In this document: positions 8,430 to 16,878 of the stretch, piece by piece | Position numbering within the stretch: position 1 is the stretch's first letter | How the letters are laid out: each line of letters begins with the position of its first letter | DNA from: Zestomonas carbonaria | GTDB lineage: Bacteria > Pseudomonadota > Gammaproteobacteria > Pseudomonadales > Pseudomonadaceae | DNA: 42,371 nucleotides | Assembly: GCF_904061905.1 (NCBI RefSeq) | Contig: NZ_CAJFCI010000081.1 | Location: 1-42,371 of the forward strand | Direction of reading: 5' to 3' | The notes under the pieces: model-generated | Seen by the model: the letters and a program-made list of their open reading frames with translations, nothing else | Told to the model about the DNA's origin: nothing | Databases searched by the model: none | Translations under genes and position numbers: made by a program

Positions 8430-9389
8430 ATGAAACTGAAAAACACCTTAGGCGTTGTCATAGGTTCACTGATCGGAAGTCTTTCGCTCAGCGCACTGGC
8501 CCAAGGCCAAGGTGCAGTCGAGGCGGAAATTTTCGGTAAGCGATACTTCGAAGACAGCACTCGCGATTTCGACGAGGGCAACTTGCTGGGTGGCTCTCTC
8601 GGTTACTTCCTGACCGAAGACCTGGCACTCGTGCTTTCCTATGGCGAGTACCATGACATCCGCGGCGATGTCACCAACAAGGACATCAAGGGCAGTTCGA
8701 CCGGCCTGGATGCCGTCTACCACTTCGGAGAGCCCGGCCCGGGCCTGCGCCCCTACCTGTCGGGCGGTGTCGCTCACCAGAGCATCGGCCAGGCGGCACG
8801 AAGCGGACGTGACCACACCACGCAAGGTGTTCTCGGCGCCGGTCTGAAGTACTACTTCACCGAGCACTTCTTCGCCCGCGCGGGTGTGGATGGTCTCTAC
8901 AACTTCGACCGTGGCGATACCGAGTGGCTGGCCGGTGTCGGCGTCGGTGTGAACTTCGGCGGCACCAAGCCGGCGCCGATCGTTGCCGCACCCGAGCCGA
9001 TCCCGGAGCCGGAACCGGTCGAAGAGCCGCCGCAGACCGTTCGTGTCGAGCTGGACGTGAAGTTCGACTTCGACAAGTCGGTGGTGAAGGAAGAAAGCTA
9101 CGGCGACATCAAGAACCTGGCCGACTTCATGAACCAGTACCCGCAAACCTCCACCGTGGTGGAAGGCCACACCGACTCGGTGGGTACCGACGCCTACAAC
9201 CAGGCGCTGTCCGAGCGCCGCGCCAACGCGGTCCGCGATGTACTGGTCAACCAGTACGGCGTGGGTGCCGAGCGCGTGGATTCGGTTGGTTACGGCGAGT
9301 CCCGTCCGGTGGCGGACAACGCCACCTCCGAAGGTCGTGCGATCAACCGTCGCGTGGAAGCGGAAGTGGAAGCCCAGGTTCAGCAGTAA
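8430..9389 (+). CDS. oprF: OprF-like outer-membrane porin (OmpA family)
   Basis: This 319-residue OmpA-family protein has a signal peptide of about 23 residues (cut after SALA), an eight-strand N-terminal barrel (to about residue 180), a linker, and a C-terminal peptidoglycan-binding domain (VKFDFDKS, VEGHTDSVGTDAYNQ). The start MKLKNTLGVVIGSL is identical in style to P. aeruginosa OprF, and TAAGG lies just before the ATG. Unlike that protein, the linker is a proline/glutamate string (EPIPEPEPVEEPP) without the cysteine-containing calcium-type repeats, and the gene is shorter than the roughly 350-residue norm. sigX is not upstream; tonB-exbBD is. It may be a second OprF paralogue. The 8213-8429 leader contains no other gene and no promoter I can assign. 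Confidence 0.88.
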   Translation: MKLKNTLGVVIGSLIGSLSLSALAQGQGAVEAEIFGKRYFEDSTRDFDEGNLLGGSLGYFLTEDLALVLSYGEYHDIRGDVTNKDIKGSSTGLDAVYHFGEPGPGLRPYLSGGVAHQSIGQAARSGRDHTTQGVLGAGLKYYFTEHFFARAGVDGLYNFDRGDTEWLAGVGVGVNFGGTKPAPIVAAPEPIPEPEPVEEPPQTVRVELDVKFDFDKSVVKEESYGDIKNLADFMNQYPQTSTVVEGHTDSVGTDAYNQALSERRANAVRDVLVNQYGVGAERVDSVGYGESRPVADNATSEGRAINRRVEAEVEAQVQQ

Positions 9390-9409
9390 GCTGCTGGTGC
9401 TTCAGGAAG

Positions 9410-9432
9410 AACCCGGCCTCGGCTGGGTTTTT
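9410..9432 (+). terminator. Intrinsic terminator after oprF-like gene
   Basis: AACCCGGC pairs with GGCTGGGTT through one G-T pair and is followed by a five-T tract. It lies 21 bp after the stop codon. Confidence 0.8.
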
Positions 9433-9468
9433 CTTTGCCTGCTTGGCACGGTGTGGGCGGGTTTTTCT

Positions 9469-9818
9469 GGATTCCCGCGTGCGCGGGAATGACGGAGCTG
9501 GCGGAGCGCACGGTGTCTCTCCCGCCATCCCCGCGAACGGCGTAGGGTGGATGTCGCTCTTTACATCCACCGGAGATGGTGGAAAACGCTTCGCGGTTTT
9601 CCACCCTGCGAGACGGGACGGAGCCGGCGGAACACACGGTGTTTCCCCGCCATCCCCGCGAACGCGGGGACCCAATAGACACGTAGGGTGGATGTTGCTT
9701 TTTACATCCACCGATGATGGTGGAAAACGCTTCGCGGTTTTCCACCCTACGAGGCTGGGACGGAGTCGGCGGAGCGCGCGGGATTTCCCTTGTCATCCCC
9801 CCGAATGCGGGGACCCAG
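9469..9818. repeat. Composite repeat array of three palindrome families
   Basis: This 350-base block between the oprF-like gene and cobA is an ordered tandem of modules. Each has a spacer starting GCGGAG/GCGGAA (9501, 9627, 9769), then a CGCGAACGCG palindrome, a TAGGGTGGATGT...ACATCCACCG hairpin, and a GGTGGAAAACGC...GTTTTCCACC hairpin. The periods are 126 and 142 bases. The same module set occurs in inverse orientation at 23909-24160. There are no spacers of constant size and no cas genes, so it is not a CRISPR array. No gene is seen here. Confidence 0.85.
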
Positions 9819-9841
9819 AAAAACGGCAAACCGCAGGGTGG

Positions 9842-10576
9842 TCAGGCGCTTTGCGCCAGGGCTGCCTGCCCGGTGGCGGCGACTTCGCCGATCATCAGGA
9901 TCGCCGGGCTTTTCAACTGGAAGAGGGCGGCATCCTGCTGCAGGGTGGCCAGGGTGCTGCGGCATTCGCGCTGCTCGGGCAGCGAGGCGTTCTCGATCAT
10001 CGCCACCGGCATGTCGGTGCGCATGCCGCCGGCCAGCAGGCTTTCGCGTACTTCGCCGAGCTTGGCCACGCCCATGTAGATCACCAGGGTGGTACCGCCC
10101 TGGGCCAGCGCGGCCCAGTTCAGGCTGCTGTCGTCCTGGGTGTGGGCGGTGACCAGGGTCACGCCACGGGCGATGCCGCGCAGGGTCAGGGGAATGCCGC
10201 AGTTGGTGGCACCGGCCAGTCCGGCGGTTATGCCGTTGACCATCTCGACTTCGATACCGTGCTGCGCCAGCCAGTCGGCTTCCTCGCTGCCGCGACCGAA
10301 GATGCACGGGTCGCCGCCTTTCAGGCGCACCACGCACTTGCCCTGGCGGGCGTAGCGCAGCATCAGGCGGTGGATGAACGCCTGCGGGGTGGAGCGGCAG
10401 CCGCCGCGCTTGCCCACCGGCACCACCCGCGCGTCAGGGCAGTGTTCCAGCACGGCCGGGTTGACCAGGTCGTCGATCATCACGATCTCCGCCTGGCGCA
10501 GGGCCTTCACCGCCTTGAGGGTCAGCAGTTCCGGGTCGCCGGGGCCAGCGCCCACCAGCCAGACTTTTGCGTTCAT
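9842..10576 (-). CDS. cobA: Uroporphyrinogen-III C-methyltransferase
   Basis: This 244-residue methyltransferase (SUMT) uses S-adenosylmethionine to make precorrin-2, the precursor of siroheme and cobalamin. It shows the family signatures VGAGPGDPELLTLKA at the N terminus, VVRLKGGDPCIFGRG near residue 85 and GITAGLAGATNCGIPLTLR near residue 116. It lacks the dehydrogenase/ferrochelatase part of CysG, so it is the stand-alone type. GAGGAG precedes the ATG, which is only 12 bp after the nitrate reductase stop. Its place at the end of the nir operon makes sense because NirB needs siroheme. Confidence 0.95.
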   Translation of the reverse strand: MNAKVWLVGAGPGDPELLTLKAVKALRQAEIVMIDDLVNPAVLEHCPDARVVPVGKRGGCRSTPQAFIHRLMLRYARQGKCVVRLKGGDPCIFGRGSEEADWLAQHGIEVEMVNGITAGLAGATNCGIPLTLRGIARGVTLVTAHTQDDSSLNWAALAQGGTTLVIYMGVAKLGEVRESLLAGGMRTDMPVAMIENASLPEQRECRSTLATLQQDAALFQLKSPAILMIGEVAATGQAALAQSA

Positions 10577-10588
10577 ATCGATTTCTCC

Positions 10589-13306
10589 TCACAGGGTGGT
10601 GGAAAACGCTTCGCGGTTTTCCACCCTACGGTCTAACAGGCGTTTGATTTCCGGGACGCAGGAGCCGCAGCTCGTGCCGCACTTGAGGTCGCGCTTGAGG
10701 CCGTCGAGGTCGAGGCCACGGGCGATGCCGTCGCGGATCGCGCCTTCGCTGACGTTCATGCAGTTGCACAGGGTCTTGTCGGCCTGCTTGCCGCCGCCGG
10801 GCGGGGTCGATAGCGGGGCGAGCAGCCAGCGGCGCAGCTCGGCGTCGGCCCGGCCTTCGTTCCACAGTGCTTTCAGCCAGTCGCGGGCGGCGGTTTCGCC
10901 GGCCAGGCGGATGCTGACGATGCGTCCGTCCTCGATACGCACGCGCTTGCCGACAGTGCGCCGTGGGTCGTCGTAGGCCAGCACCGGACCTTCGTCGACG
11001 CCGAGCAGCGCGTCGATGCGCGCCAGCAGGCCAGCGTCCGGCGCGACCGGGCTGGCGGCCTTGATCACCAGGGCGGGGCGTTCGCGGCCGGTGAGGGCCA
11101 GGCTGGCATAGGCGAAGTTGTCGAACAGCGGACGCAGGGCGGTGAAGCGCTGCTGCACGTCGCCTTCGACCAGGGCGAACAGTTGCCAGGGCAGCTCGAC
11201 TCTCTCGACCTCGATGCCGGCGTGCTTGAGTTCCGGCTGGCGGGACAGCGGGTCGAACGCCGGCAGGGTCAGGATGTTGGTGCCCAGGCCCTTGAGGAAG
11301 CGGTTGCCCCAGTGCATCGGCAGGTAGGCCTGGCCGGGGCGCACGGCGTCGTCGGCCTGCACCGGGAGGATCAGGCTGCCGCGTCGGCTGCGCACCCTGG
11401 CCAGTTCGCCGGGTTGCAGGCGACGCCGGCGCAACTCGTCCGGGTGCAGGCCGAGCACGGCTTCCTCGACGTGGCCGAACAGCCGTGCGGCGGTGCCGGT
11501 GCGGCTCATGCCGTGCCACTGGTCGCGCAGGCGGCCGGTGTTGAGGGTCAGCGGGAAGCGTGCGTCGCGGCGCTCCTTCGGCGCGCGGTAGACGTCGGCA
11601 TGGAAGCGCGCGCGGCCGCTCTCGGTGGCGAAGCGGCCGTCGCCGTACAGGCGCGGCGTGCCCGCCGTGGCGCCGGCCGGAAACGGCCATTGCTGGGGAC
11701 CCCGGGTGTCGAGGATGGCGTAGCTCAGGCCGGAGTAGTCCAGGTCGCGGCCGGCGGTGAGCGGCTTGTATTCCTCGAACAGGGCTTCGGGGCTGGCGAA
11801 GTCGAACAGGCTGGGCAGGCCGGGGCGTAGACGTTGTTCCAGGCGGCGGGCGAAATCGCTGGTGATCGCCCAGTCCGGCCGCGCCTCCGCGGGCGCTGGC
11901 ACGGCGCGGCGCACATGGCTGATGCGGCGCTCGGAGTTGGTCACCGTGCCTTCCTTCTCGCCCCAACTGGCGGCGGGCAGCAGCAGGTCGGCGTAGTGGC
12001 AGGTCTCGGTGGTGAAGAAGGCTTCCTGCACCACGACGAAGGGGCAGGCGGCCAGGGCTTCGTGGATTTTCTGCTGGTCCGGCAGCGATTGCGCCGGATT
12101 GGTGCAGGCGATCCACAGCGCCTTGATCCGCCCGTCGCGCACCGCCTCGAACAGTTCGATGGCGGTCAGGCCGGTGCTTTCCGGCAGCCGCTCGACGCCC
12201 CAGTGGGCGGCGACTTCGGCGCGGTGTCCGGCGTTGGCCGCGTCGCGGTGGCCGGGCAGCAGGTTGGCCAGGCTGCCGGTTTCCCGGCCGCCCATGGCGT
12301 TGGGCTGGCCGGTCAGCGAGAAGGGCCCGGTGCCAGGCCGGCCGATCTGTCCGGTGGCCAGGTGCAGGTTGATCAGCGCGCTGTTCTTGGCGCTGCCGGA
12401 CGAGGACTGGTTGAGGCCCATGCACCACAGCGAGAGGAAGCCCGGCGCCTTGCCGATCCACTCGGCGGCCAGCAGCAGGTCGGCCTGGGGGATGCCGCAG
12501 ATATCGGCGACGGCGACGGGCGTGTAGTCGCGCACCAGCGTCTTCAGTTCGTCGAAGCCTTCGGTGTGGGCATCGATGTAGCGGCGGTCGATCCAGCCTT
12601 CCCAGAGCAGGATGTGGAGGATGCCGTGGAACAGCGCCACGTCGGTGCCGGGCAGGATCGCCAGGTGCAGGTCGGCCAGTTCGCAGGTGTCGGTGCGGCG
12701 CGGGTCGACCACGATGATCTTCATGTCCGGGCGCTGGGCCTTGGCGGTTTCCAGGCGGCGGAAGAGGATCGGGTGGGCATAGGCCATGTTGCTGCCGGCG
12801 ATCAGCAGGCAGTCGCTCTGCTCGATGTCTTCGTAGGAGCAGGGCGGGGCGTCGGCGCCGAGGCTGCGCTTGTAGCCGACTACCGCCGAGGACATGCACA
12901 GGCGCGAATTGCTGTCGATGTTGTTGGTGCCGACCAGGGCGCGGGCCAGCTTGTTGAAGGCGTAGTAGTCCTCGGTCAGCAACTGGCCGGAGATGTAGAA
13001 GGCCACGCTGTCCGGGCCGTGTTCGCGGATGGTGTCGGCGAACACGTTGGCGGCGTGGTCGAGGGCGCTGTCCCAGTCGCTGCGGCTGCGCGCCAGGCCC
13101 TTGCCCAGGCGCAGCTCGGGATACAGGCCGCGAGCGTCGAGGTCGCCGGTCAGGTGCAGGGTCGAACCCTTGCTGCACAGCTTGCCGAAGTTGGCCGGGT
13201 GGTTCGGATCGCCCCGTACGCCGAGGATCGTCTCGCCGTCGTGCTCGATCAGCACGCCGCAGCCGACGCCGCAGTAGCAGCAGGTCGAGGCGGTGGTCTG
13301 AGTCAT
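10589..13306 (-). CDS. nasC: Assimilatory nitrate reductase, large catalytic subunit
   Basis: This 905-residue molybdopterin enzyme reduces nitrate to nitrite in the cytoplasm. The N-terminal [4Fe-4S] site is C9-x2-C12-x3-C16-x27-C44. The molybdopterin oxidoreductase body follows, then a molydopterin dinucleotide-binding domain at about residues 580-700. A C-terminal BFD-type [2Fe-2S] domain ends the protein (LCNCMNVSEGAIRDGI and CGTSCGSCVPEIKRLLD). The final residues RRVENREAFSTTL and the stop codon are encoded by a dispersed palindrome rather than by family-conserved sequence. It lies between nirD and cobA in the nirB operon. PA1779 is the likely P. aeruginosa counterpart; the symbol varies between authors (nasA, nasC). 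Confidence 0.93.
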   Translation of the reverse strand: MTQTTASTCCYCGVGCGVLIEHDGETILGVRGDPNHPANFGKLCSKGSTLHLTGDLDARGLYPELRLGKGLARSRSDWDSALDHAANVFADTIREHGPDSVAFYISGQLLTEDYYAFNKLARALVGTNNIDSNSRLCMSSAVVGYKRSLGADAPPCSYEDIEQSDCLLIAGSNMAYAHPILFRRLETAKAQRPDMKIIVVDPRRTDTCELADLHLAILPGTDVALFHGILHILLWEGWIDRRYIDAHTEGFDELKTLVRDYTPVAVADICGIPQADLLLAAEWIGKAPGFLSLWCMGLNQSSSGSAKNSALINLHLATGQIGRPGTGPFSLTGQPNAMGGRETGSLANLLPGHRDAANAGHRAEVAAHWGVERLPESTGLTAIELFEAVRDGRIKALWIACTNPAQSLPDQQKIHEALAACPFVVVQEAFFTTETCHYADLLLPAASWGEKEGTVTNSERRISHVRRAVPAPAEARPDWAITSDFARRLEQRLRPGLPSLFDFASPEALFEEYKPLTAGRDLDYSGLSYAILDTRGPQQWPFPAGATAGTPRLYGDGRFATESGRARFHADVYRAPKERRDARFPLTLNTGRLRDQWHGMSRTGTAARLFGHVEEAVLGLHPDELRRRRLQPGELARVRSRRGSLILPVQADDAVRPGQAYLPMHWGNRFLKGLGTNILTLPAFDPLSRQPELKHAGIEVERVELPWQLFALVEGDVQQRFTALRPLFDNFAYASLALTGRERPALVIKAASPVAPDAGLLARIDALLGVDEGPVLAYDDPRRTVGKRVRIEDGRIVSIRLAGETAARDWLKALWNEGRADAELRRWLLAPLSTPPGGGKQADKTLCNCMNVSEGAIRDGIARGLDLDGLKRDLKCGTSCGSCVPEIKRLLDRRVENREAFSTTL
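10594..10630. repeat. Palindromic repeat forming the 3' end of the nitrate reductase gene
   Basis: The stem GTGGAAAAC (10599-10607) with GTTTTCCAC (10616-10624) is the same element found at about 9579, 9720 and, inverted, 24004. Here it overlaps the coding sequence: read on the minus strand it supplies the codons for RRVENREAFSTTL, and the TGA follows at its edge. It also puts a hairpin just before the cobA ribosome-binding site. Confidence 0.85.
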
Positions 13307-13358
13307 GAGTCAGATTCTCCGTTGCAGGAGCAACCGTCTTGTCCCGGCATCCTCTTCT

Positions 13359-13483
13359 GGATTCCCGCGTTCGCGGGAATGACGAGGTGAAGGGCAATAT
13401 TGCAGCTCAATCGTCATCCCCGGGAACGCGGGGACCCAAAACGCTGTAGTTCGCAGGGTGGACGACGCTTCGCTTGTCCACTG
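13359..13483. repeat. REP-like inverted pair plus hairpin between nirD and nasC
   Basis: Two facing palindromes (13359-13385 and 13412-13438) are followed by a hairpin built on CAGGGTGGAC...GTCCACTG (13454-13483). They fill most of the 213-base gap inside the nir operon. In mRNA they would form stable hairpins that could protect the upstream nirBD part. Confidence 0.8.
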
Positions 13484-13519
13484 CAGCGGTGGCGTGGCGG
13501 GTGGAAAAGCCGGCGACGT

Positions 13520-13846
13520 TCATGCGCATGCGGCCATGCTCTTGAGCGCCAGCAGCACGCGGCCGTTCTCCACCTTCACGTCGTGGCGGTGGGCGCAGCC
13601 GACGTCCGGGGCCACGGCTTCGCCGCTCTCCAGTTCGATCTGCCAGTTGTGCAGCGGGCAGGCCACGCGCTTGCCGTAGATCAGGCCCTGGGACAGCGGG
13701 CCGCCCTTGTGCGGGCAGCGGTCGTCAAGGGCGAAGACCTCGTCGTCCGAGGTGCGGAAGATGGCGATGTCGCCCTTTGGGCCGGCGACGATGCGTGAGC
13801 CGAGCAGGTTGATGTCGTCGAGGGCGCAGATGTCGAGCCAGGTCAT
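13520..13846 (-). CDS. nirD: Assimilatory nitrite reductase small subunit (Rieske-type)
   Basis: This 108-residue Rieske-fold protein is the NADH-nitrite reductase small subunit. The [2Fe-2S] ligands C44, H46 (CPHKG) and C63, H66 (CPLHNW) are all present, so the cluster is probably functional; some NirD proteins lack them. It lies 148 bp downstream of nirB, with a pair of palindromes between them. Length and end (LKSMAACA) are normal for the family. Confidence 0.93.
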   Translation of the reverse strand: MTWLDICALDDINLLGSRIVAGPKGDIAIFRTSDDEVFALDDRCPHKGGPLSQGLIYGKRVACPLHNWQIELESGEAVAPDVGCAHRHDVKVENGRVLLALKSMAACA

Positions 13847-13878
13847 GTGGGTGTCTCCAGAATTCGGTGGTGGCGTTC

Positions 13879-13990
13879 TTCCCTCTCCCCAGCCCTCTCC
13901 CGCAAACGGGAGAGGGAGCAGGCCGTGGCACGGTGGTCAGGCCTGAGTCACCCCTCGCCCATTTATGGGAGAGGGGCCGGGGGAGAGGGC
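13879..13990. repeat. Pair of CCCTCTCCC...GGGAGAGGG palindromes
   Basis: Two imperfect copies (13879-13919 and 13949-13990) of a second palindrome family lie between nirB and nirD. Other copies are at 25563-25598, 32700-32735 and 32780-32818. The stems are about nine bases. Confidence 0.75.
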
Positions 13991-13994
13991 GCTG

Positions 13995-16445
13995 TCAGGC
14001 GGTTTCCAGTTGCTTGACCGGAATCCGGTCGAATTCCTTCTTCAACTGCGGCGTCTCGATGCGTTCCTTCCACGGGTCCTGCTCGAACGACAGCGCGTAG
14101 CTCAGGCGGTCGGCGAGGGCCTTGCGGTTCTCGGCGTCCTCGATCACCGCCTTCTTGATGTGTTCCATGCCGACCCGTTGCAGGTAGTGCACGGTGCGCT
14201 CCAGGTAGAAGGCTTCCTCGCGGTACAACTGCAGGAAGGCGGCGTTGTATTCGCGCACTTCCTCGGCGGTCTTGAGCTTGACGAAGAACTCCGCCACCTC
14301 GGTCTTGATGCCGCCGTTGCCGCCGATGTACATCTCCCAGCCGGAATCCACGCCGATGATGCCGACGTCCTTGATGCCGGCCTCGGCGCAGTTGCGCGGA
14401 CAGCCGGAGACCGCCAGCTTGACCTTGTGCGGCGACCACATGTTGAACAGGTCGTGTTCCAGGTCGATGCCGAGCTGGGTGGAGTTCTGCGTGCCGAAGC
14501 GGCAGAACTCGCTGCCGACGCAGGTCTTCACGGTGCGGATGGACTTGCCGTAGGCGTGGCCGGAGGGCATGTCGAGCTCTTTCCAGACGTTCGGCAGGTC
14601 TTCCTTCTTCACGCCCAGCAGGTCGATGCGCTGGCCACCGGTGACCTTGACCATCGGCACGTTGTACTTCTCGGCGACGTCGGCGATGCGGCGCAGTTCG
14701 GACGGGTTGGTGACGCCGCCCCACATGCGCGGCACCACCGAGTAGGTGCCGTCCTTCTGGATGTTGGCGTGGGCGCGTTCGTTGATCAGGCGCGACTGCG
14801 GGTCGTCCCGGGCTTCGCCCGGCCAGGTGGAGATCAGGTAGTAGTTCAGCGCCGGGCGGCAGGTGGCGCAGCCGTTGGGCGTGCTCCAGTCCATGAAGCG
14901 CATGGCCTCGGCCATGGAGGTCAGGTGGTGTTCGCGGATGGCCTTGCGGACCTGGCCGTGGTTCAGGTCGGAACAGCCGCAGATGGCCTTCTCGCTCTTC
15001 GGCTTGACGTCCGCCGCGCCGCCCACGGTGCTGATCAGGATCTGCTCGACCAGCCCGGCGCAGGAGCCGCAGGAGCTGGCGGCCTTGGTGTGCTTCTTCA
15101 CCTCGTCGACCGAGAACAGGCCGTTTTCCTGGATGGCCTTGACGATGGTGCCCTTGCACACGCCGTTGCAGCCGCAGACCTCGGCGCTGTCCGGCATGCT
15201 CGCGGCGCTGTTCTGGCCCTGGTGGCCGACGTCGCCGAGGGCGCTTTCGCCGAACATCAGGTGGTCGCGGATCTCGCTGATGTTGGCCTGCTCGCGCACC
15301 TGGCGGAAATACCAGCCGCCGTCGGCGGTGTCGCCGTACAGGCAGGCGCCGACCAGCACGTCGTTCTTGATCACCAGCTTCTTGTAGACGCCGCCGATGG
15401 GGTCGGAGAGGGTGATGGTCTCGGTGTCTTCGCCACCCATGAAGTCGCCGGCGGAGAACAGGTCGATGCCGGTGACCTTGAGCTTGGTGGACGTCACCGA
15501 GCCCTTGTAGCTGGCGAAGCCGAGGTGGGCCAGGTGGTTGGCGCAGACCTTGGCCTGCTCGAACAACGGCGCCACCAGGCCGTAGGCGATGCCTCGGTGG
15601 TTGGCGCATTCGCCGATGGCGTAGATGCGCGGGTCGTAGGTTTGCAGGGTGTCGTTGACCAGGATGCCGCGGTTGCAGGGAATCCCGGCGCTTTCCGCCA
15701 GTTCGGTATTGGGGCGGATGCCGGCGGCCATCACCACCAGGTCGGCGGGGATCACGTCGCCGCTCTTGAACTGCACGGCGCAGACGCGGCCGTCGCCGTT
15801 GTCCATCAGCTCTTCGGTCTGTTCGTTGAGGCGGAACCTGATGCCGCGCGATTCCAGGGCGCCTTGCAGCAGCTTGCCGGCGGTGCGGTCGAGCTGGCGT
15901 TCCAGCAGCCAATCGGAGAGGTGCACCACGGTCACGTCCATGCCGCGCTGCTTGAGGCCGTTGGCCGCTTCCAGGCCGAGCAGGCCGCCGCCGATCACCA
16001 CGGCGTGGCTGTGGGTCCGGGCGGTCTCCATCATCATCTGGGTGTCGGCGATGTCGCGGTAGCCGATCACGCCGTCCAGCTTGTTGCCCGGCACCGGCAG
16101 GATGAACGGGTTGGAGCCGGTGGCGATGAGCAGGCGGTCGTACTCCGCTTCGGTGCCGTCCTGGGCGATGACCTTGCGCGCCTTGCGGTCGATCTTCACC
16201 ACCTTGCGGCCGAGCAGCAGCTTGATGCCATTGTCCGCATACCAGTTGAGGTCGTTGAGGACGATTTCCTCGAAGGTCTGCTCGCCGGCCAGCACCGGCG
16301 ATAGCAGGATGCGGTTGTAGTTGGGATGCGGCTCGGCGCCGAACACGGTGATGTCGTAGAGCTCGGGGGAGAGCTTGAGCAGTTCCTCGAGGGTTCGCAC
16401 CCCGGCCATACCGTTGCCGACCATGACCAACTTGAGCTTTTTCAT
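13995..16445 (-). CDS. nirB: Assimilatory nitrite reductase [NAD(P)H] large subunit
   Basis: This 816-residue enzyme reduces nitrite to ammonium. The N-terminal FAD/NAD(P)-binding part (MVGNGMAGVRTLEELLK; later ATGSNPFILPVPG and AVVIGGGLLGLEAANGL) is followed by two BFD-like [2Fe-2S] segments (CGCNGVCKGTIVKAI...CGSCAGLV, and CGCSDLNHGQV...CATCRPAL). The sirohaem/[4Fe-4S] domain ligands are CVGSEFC and SGCPRNC. The ATG at 16445 was chosen over one at 16481 because MKKLKLVMVGNGMAG is the family N terminus and GGAG lies upstream; the earlier ATG falls inside the leader terminator region. It is the first gene of nirB-nirD-nasC-cobA and is controlled by the leader at 16446-16584. Confidence 0.95.
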   Translation of the reverse strand: MKKLKLVMVGNGMAGVRTLEELLKLSPELYDITVFGAEPHPNYNRILLSPVLAGEQTFEEIVLNDLNWYADNGIKLLLGRKVVKIDRKARKVIAQDGTEAEYDRLLIATGSNPFILPVPGNKLDGVIGYRDIADTQMMMETARTHSHAVVIGGGLLGLEAANGLKQRGMDVTVVHLSDWLLERQLDRTAGKLLQGALESRGIRFRLNEQTEELMDNGDGRVCAVQFKSGDVIPADLVVMAAGIRPNTELAESAGIPCNRGILVNDTLQTYDPRIYAIGECANHRGIAYGLVAPLFEQAKVCANHLAHLGFASYKGSVTSTKLKVTGIDLFSAGDFMGGEDTETITLSDPIGGVYKKLVIKNDVLVGACLYGDTADGGWYFRQVREQANISEIRDHLMFGESALGDVGHQGQNSAASMPDSAEVCGCNGVCKGTIVKAIQENGLFSVDEVKKHTKAASSCGSCAGLVEQILISTVGGAADVKPKSEKAICGCSDLNHGQVRKAIREHHLTSMAEAMRFMDWSTPNGCATCRPALNYYLISTWPGEARDDPQSRLINERAHANIQKDGTYSVVPRMWGGVTNPSELRRIADVAEKYNVPMVKVTGGQRIDLLGVKKEDLPNVWKELDMPSGHAYGKSIRTVKTCVGSEFCRFGTQNSTQLGIDLEHDLFNMWSPHKVKLAVSGCPRNCAEAGIKDVGIIGVDSGWEMYIGGNGGIKTEVAEFFVKLKTAEEVREYNAAFLQLYREEAFYLERTVHYLQRVGMEHIKKAVIEDAENRKALADRLSYALSFEQDPWKERIETPQLKKEFDRIPVKQLETA

Positions 16446-16584
16446 GCGGGTTATCTCCGGCACAAAAATCACGGAAAACAAAAAAGGCGTCCCGCCGGTT
16501 ACCCAGCGAGGACGCCTTTGTCCAATCCCGTTCGATCGGGAAGTGCCCCCTCGCCATTGAGGGGGACGCTTTATGTGATTGTCG
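16446..16584 (-). ncRNA. nirB leader RNA with ANTAR-type hairpins and terminator (nalA-like)
   Basis: The predicted leader carries three hairpins with six-base loops that have A at position 1 and G at position 4. These are CCCCCTC-AATGGC-GAGGGGG (16546-16565), TCCCG-ATCGAA-CGGGA (16526-16541) and GGAC-AAAGGC-GTCC (16510-16523). The last shares its loop and 3' arm with the left arm of an intrinsic terminator, AAAGGCGTCC...GGACGCC followed by six T (16480-16519). An antiterminator that stabilises the hairpins would block the terminator. ANTAR proteins such as NasT work this way, and P. aeruginosa has a leader RNA of this operon, as I recall, called nalA. The structure is read directly and the NasT role is inferred from the family. 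Confidence 0.88.
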
Positions 16585-16592
16585 GGAACGGT

Positions 16593-16611
16593 ATTGCAGG
16601 GGGTGTGCCAA
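16593..16611 (-). promoter_or_regulatory. Sigma-54 promoter of the nirB operon
   Basis: On the minus strand TGGCACACCCCCTGCAAT carries GG and GC elements separated by exactly ten bases, the invariant RpoN spacing. Transcription would start near 16584. TGCACC at 16673-16678 may be a half-site for NtrC, but the full site is poor. Confidence 0.88.
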
Positions 16612-16718
16612 CTTGCCCGGGGCCCGGTTTTTCCGGGGATTGGCGGGATTTCCTTGCGTGGAGCAGGGGGAAGTGCACCGGTTTAAGGCGGGTTGGCGCC
16701 GTTATGGTGCGGGTTGGC

Positions 16719-16865
16719 GTAGGGTGGGGCGGAGTTCCGCTTTAACCCACCACGAGGGAGTTTGGCCCTTGCTGACTGAATTTTGGTGTGAGGGGGAAAG
16801 CCCGCTCCCTCACCCTATCCACAATGCCAAACCGTAGGATGGGTGAGCGAAGCGAAACCCATCAC
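16719..16865. repeat. Two GTAGGGTGGG/GTAGGATGGG-type repeats
   Basis: GTAGGGTGGGGCGGAGTTCC...AACCCACC (16719-16751) and GTAGGATGGGTGAGCG...CCCATCAC (16834-16865) are imperfect palindromes between the lipoprotein gene and the nirB promoter. Otherwise 16612-16878 shows no gene. Confidence 0.7.
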
Positions 16866-16878
16866 TCCATCCCTGGAA

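Noticed and set aside
9469..9818. Possible CRISPR array
   Set aside because: Repeats are palindromic and of several families, distances vary, the spacers themselves repeat, and there are no cas genes.
13965..16304. A 779-residue open frame on the plus strand across nirB
   Set aside because: It is antisense to nirB, with no recognisable motif; the sense protein has all cofactor ligands.
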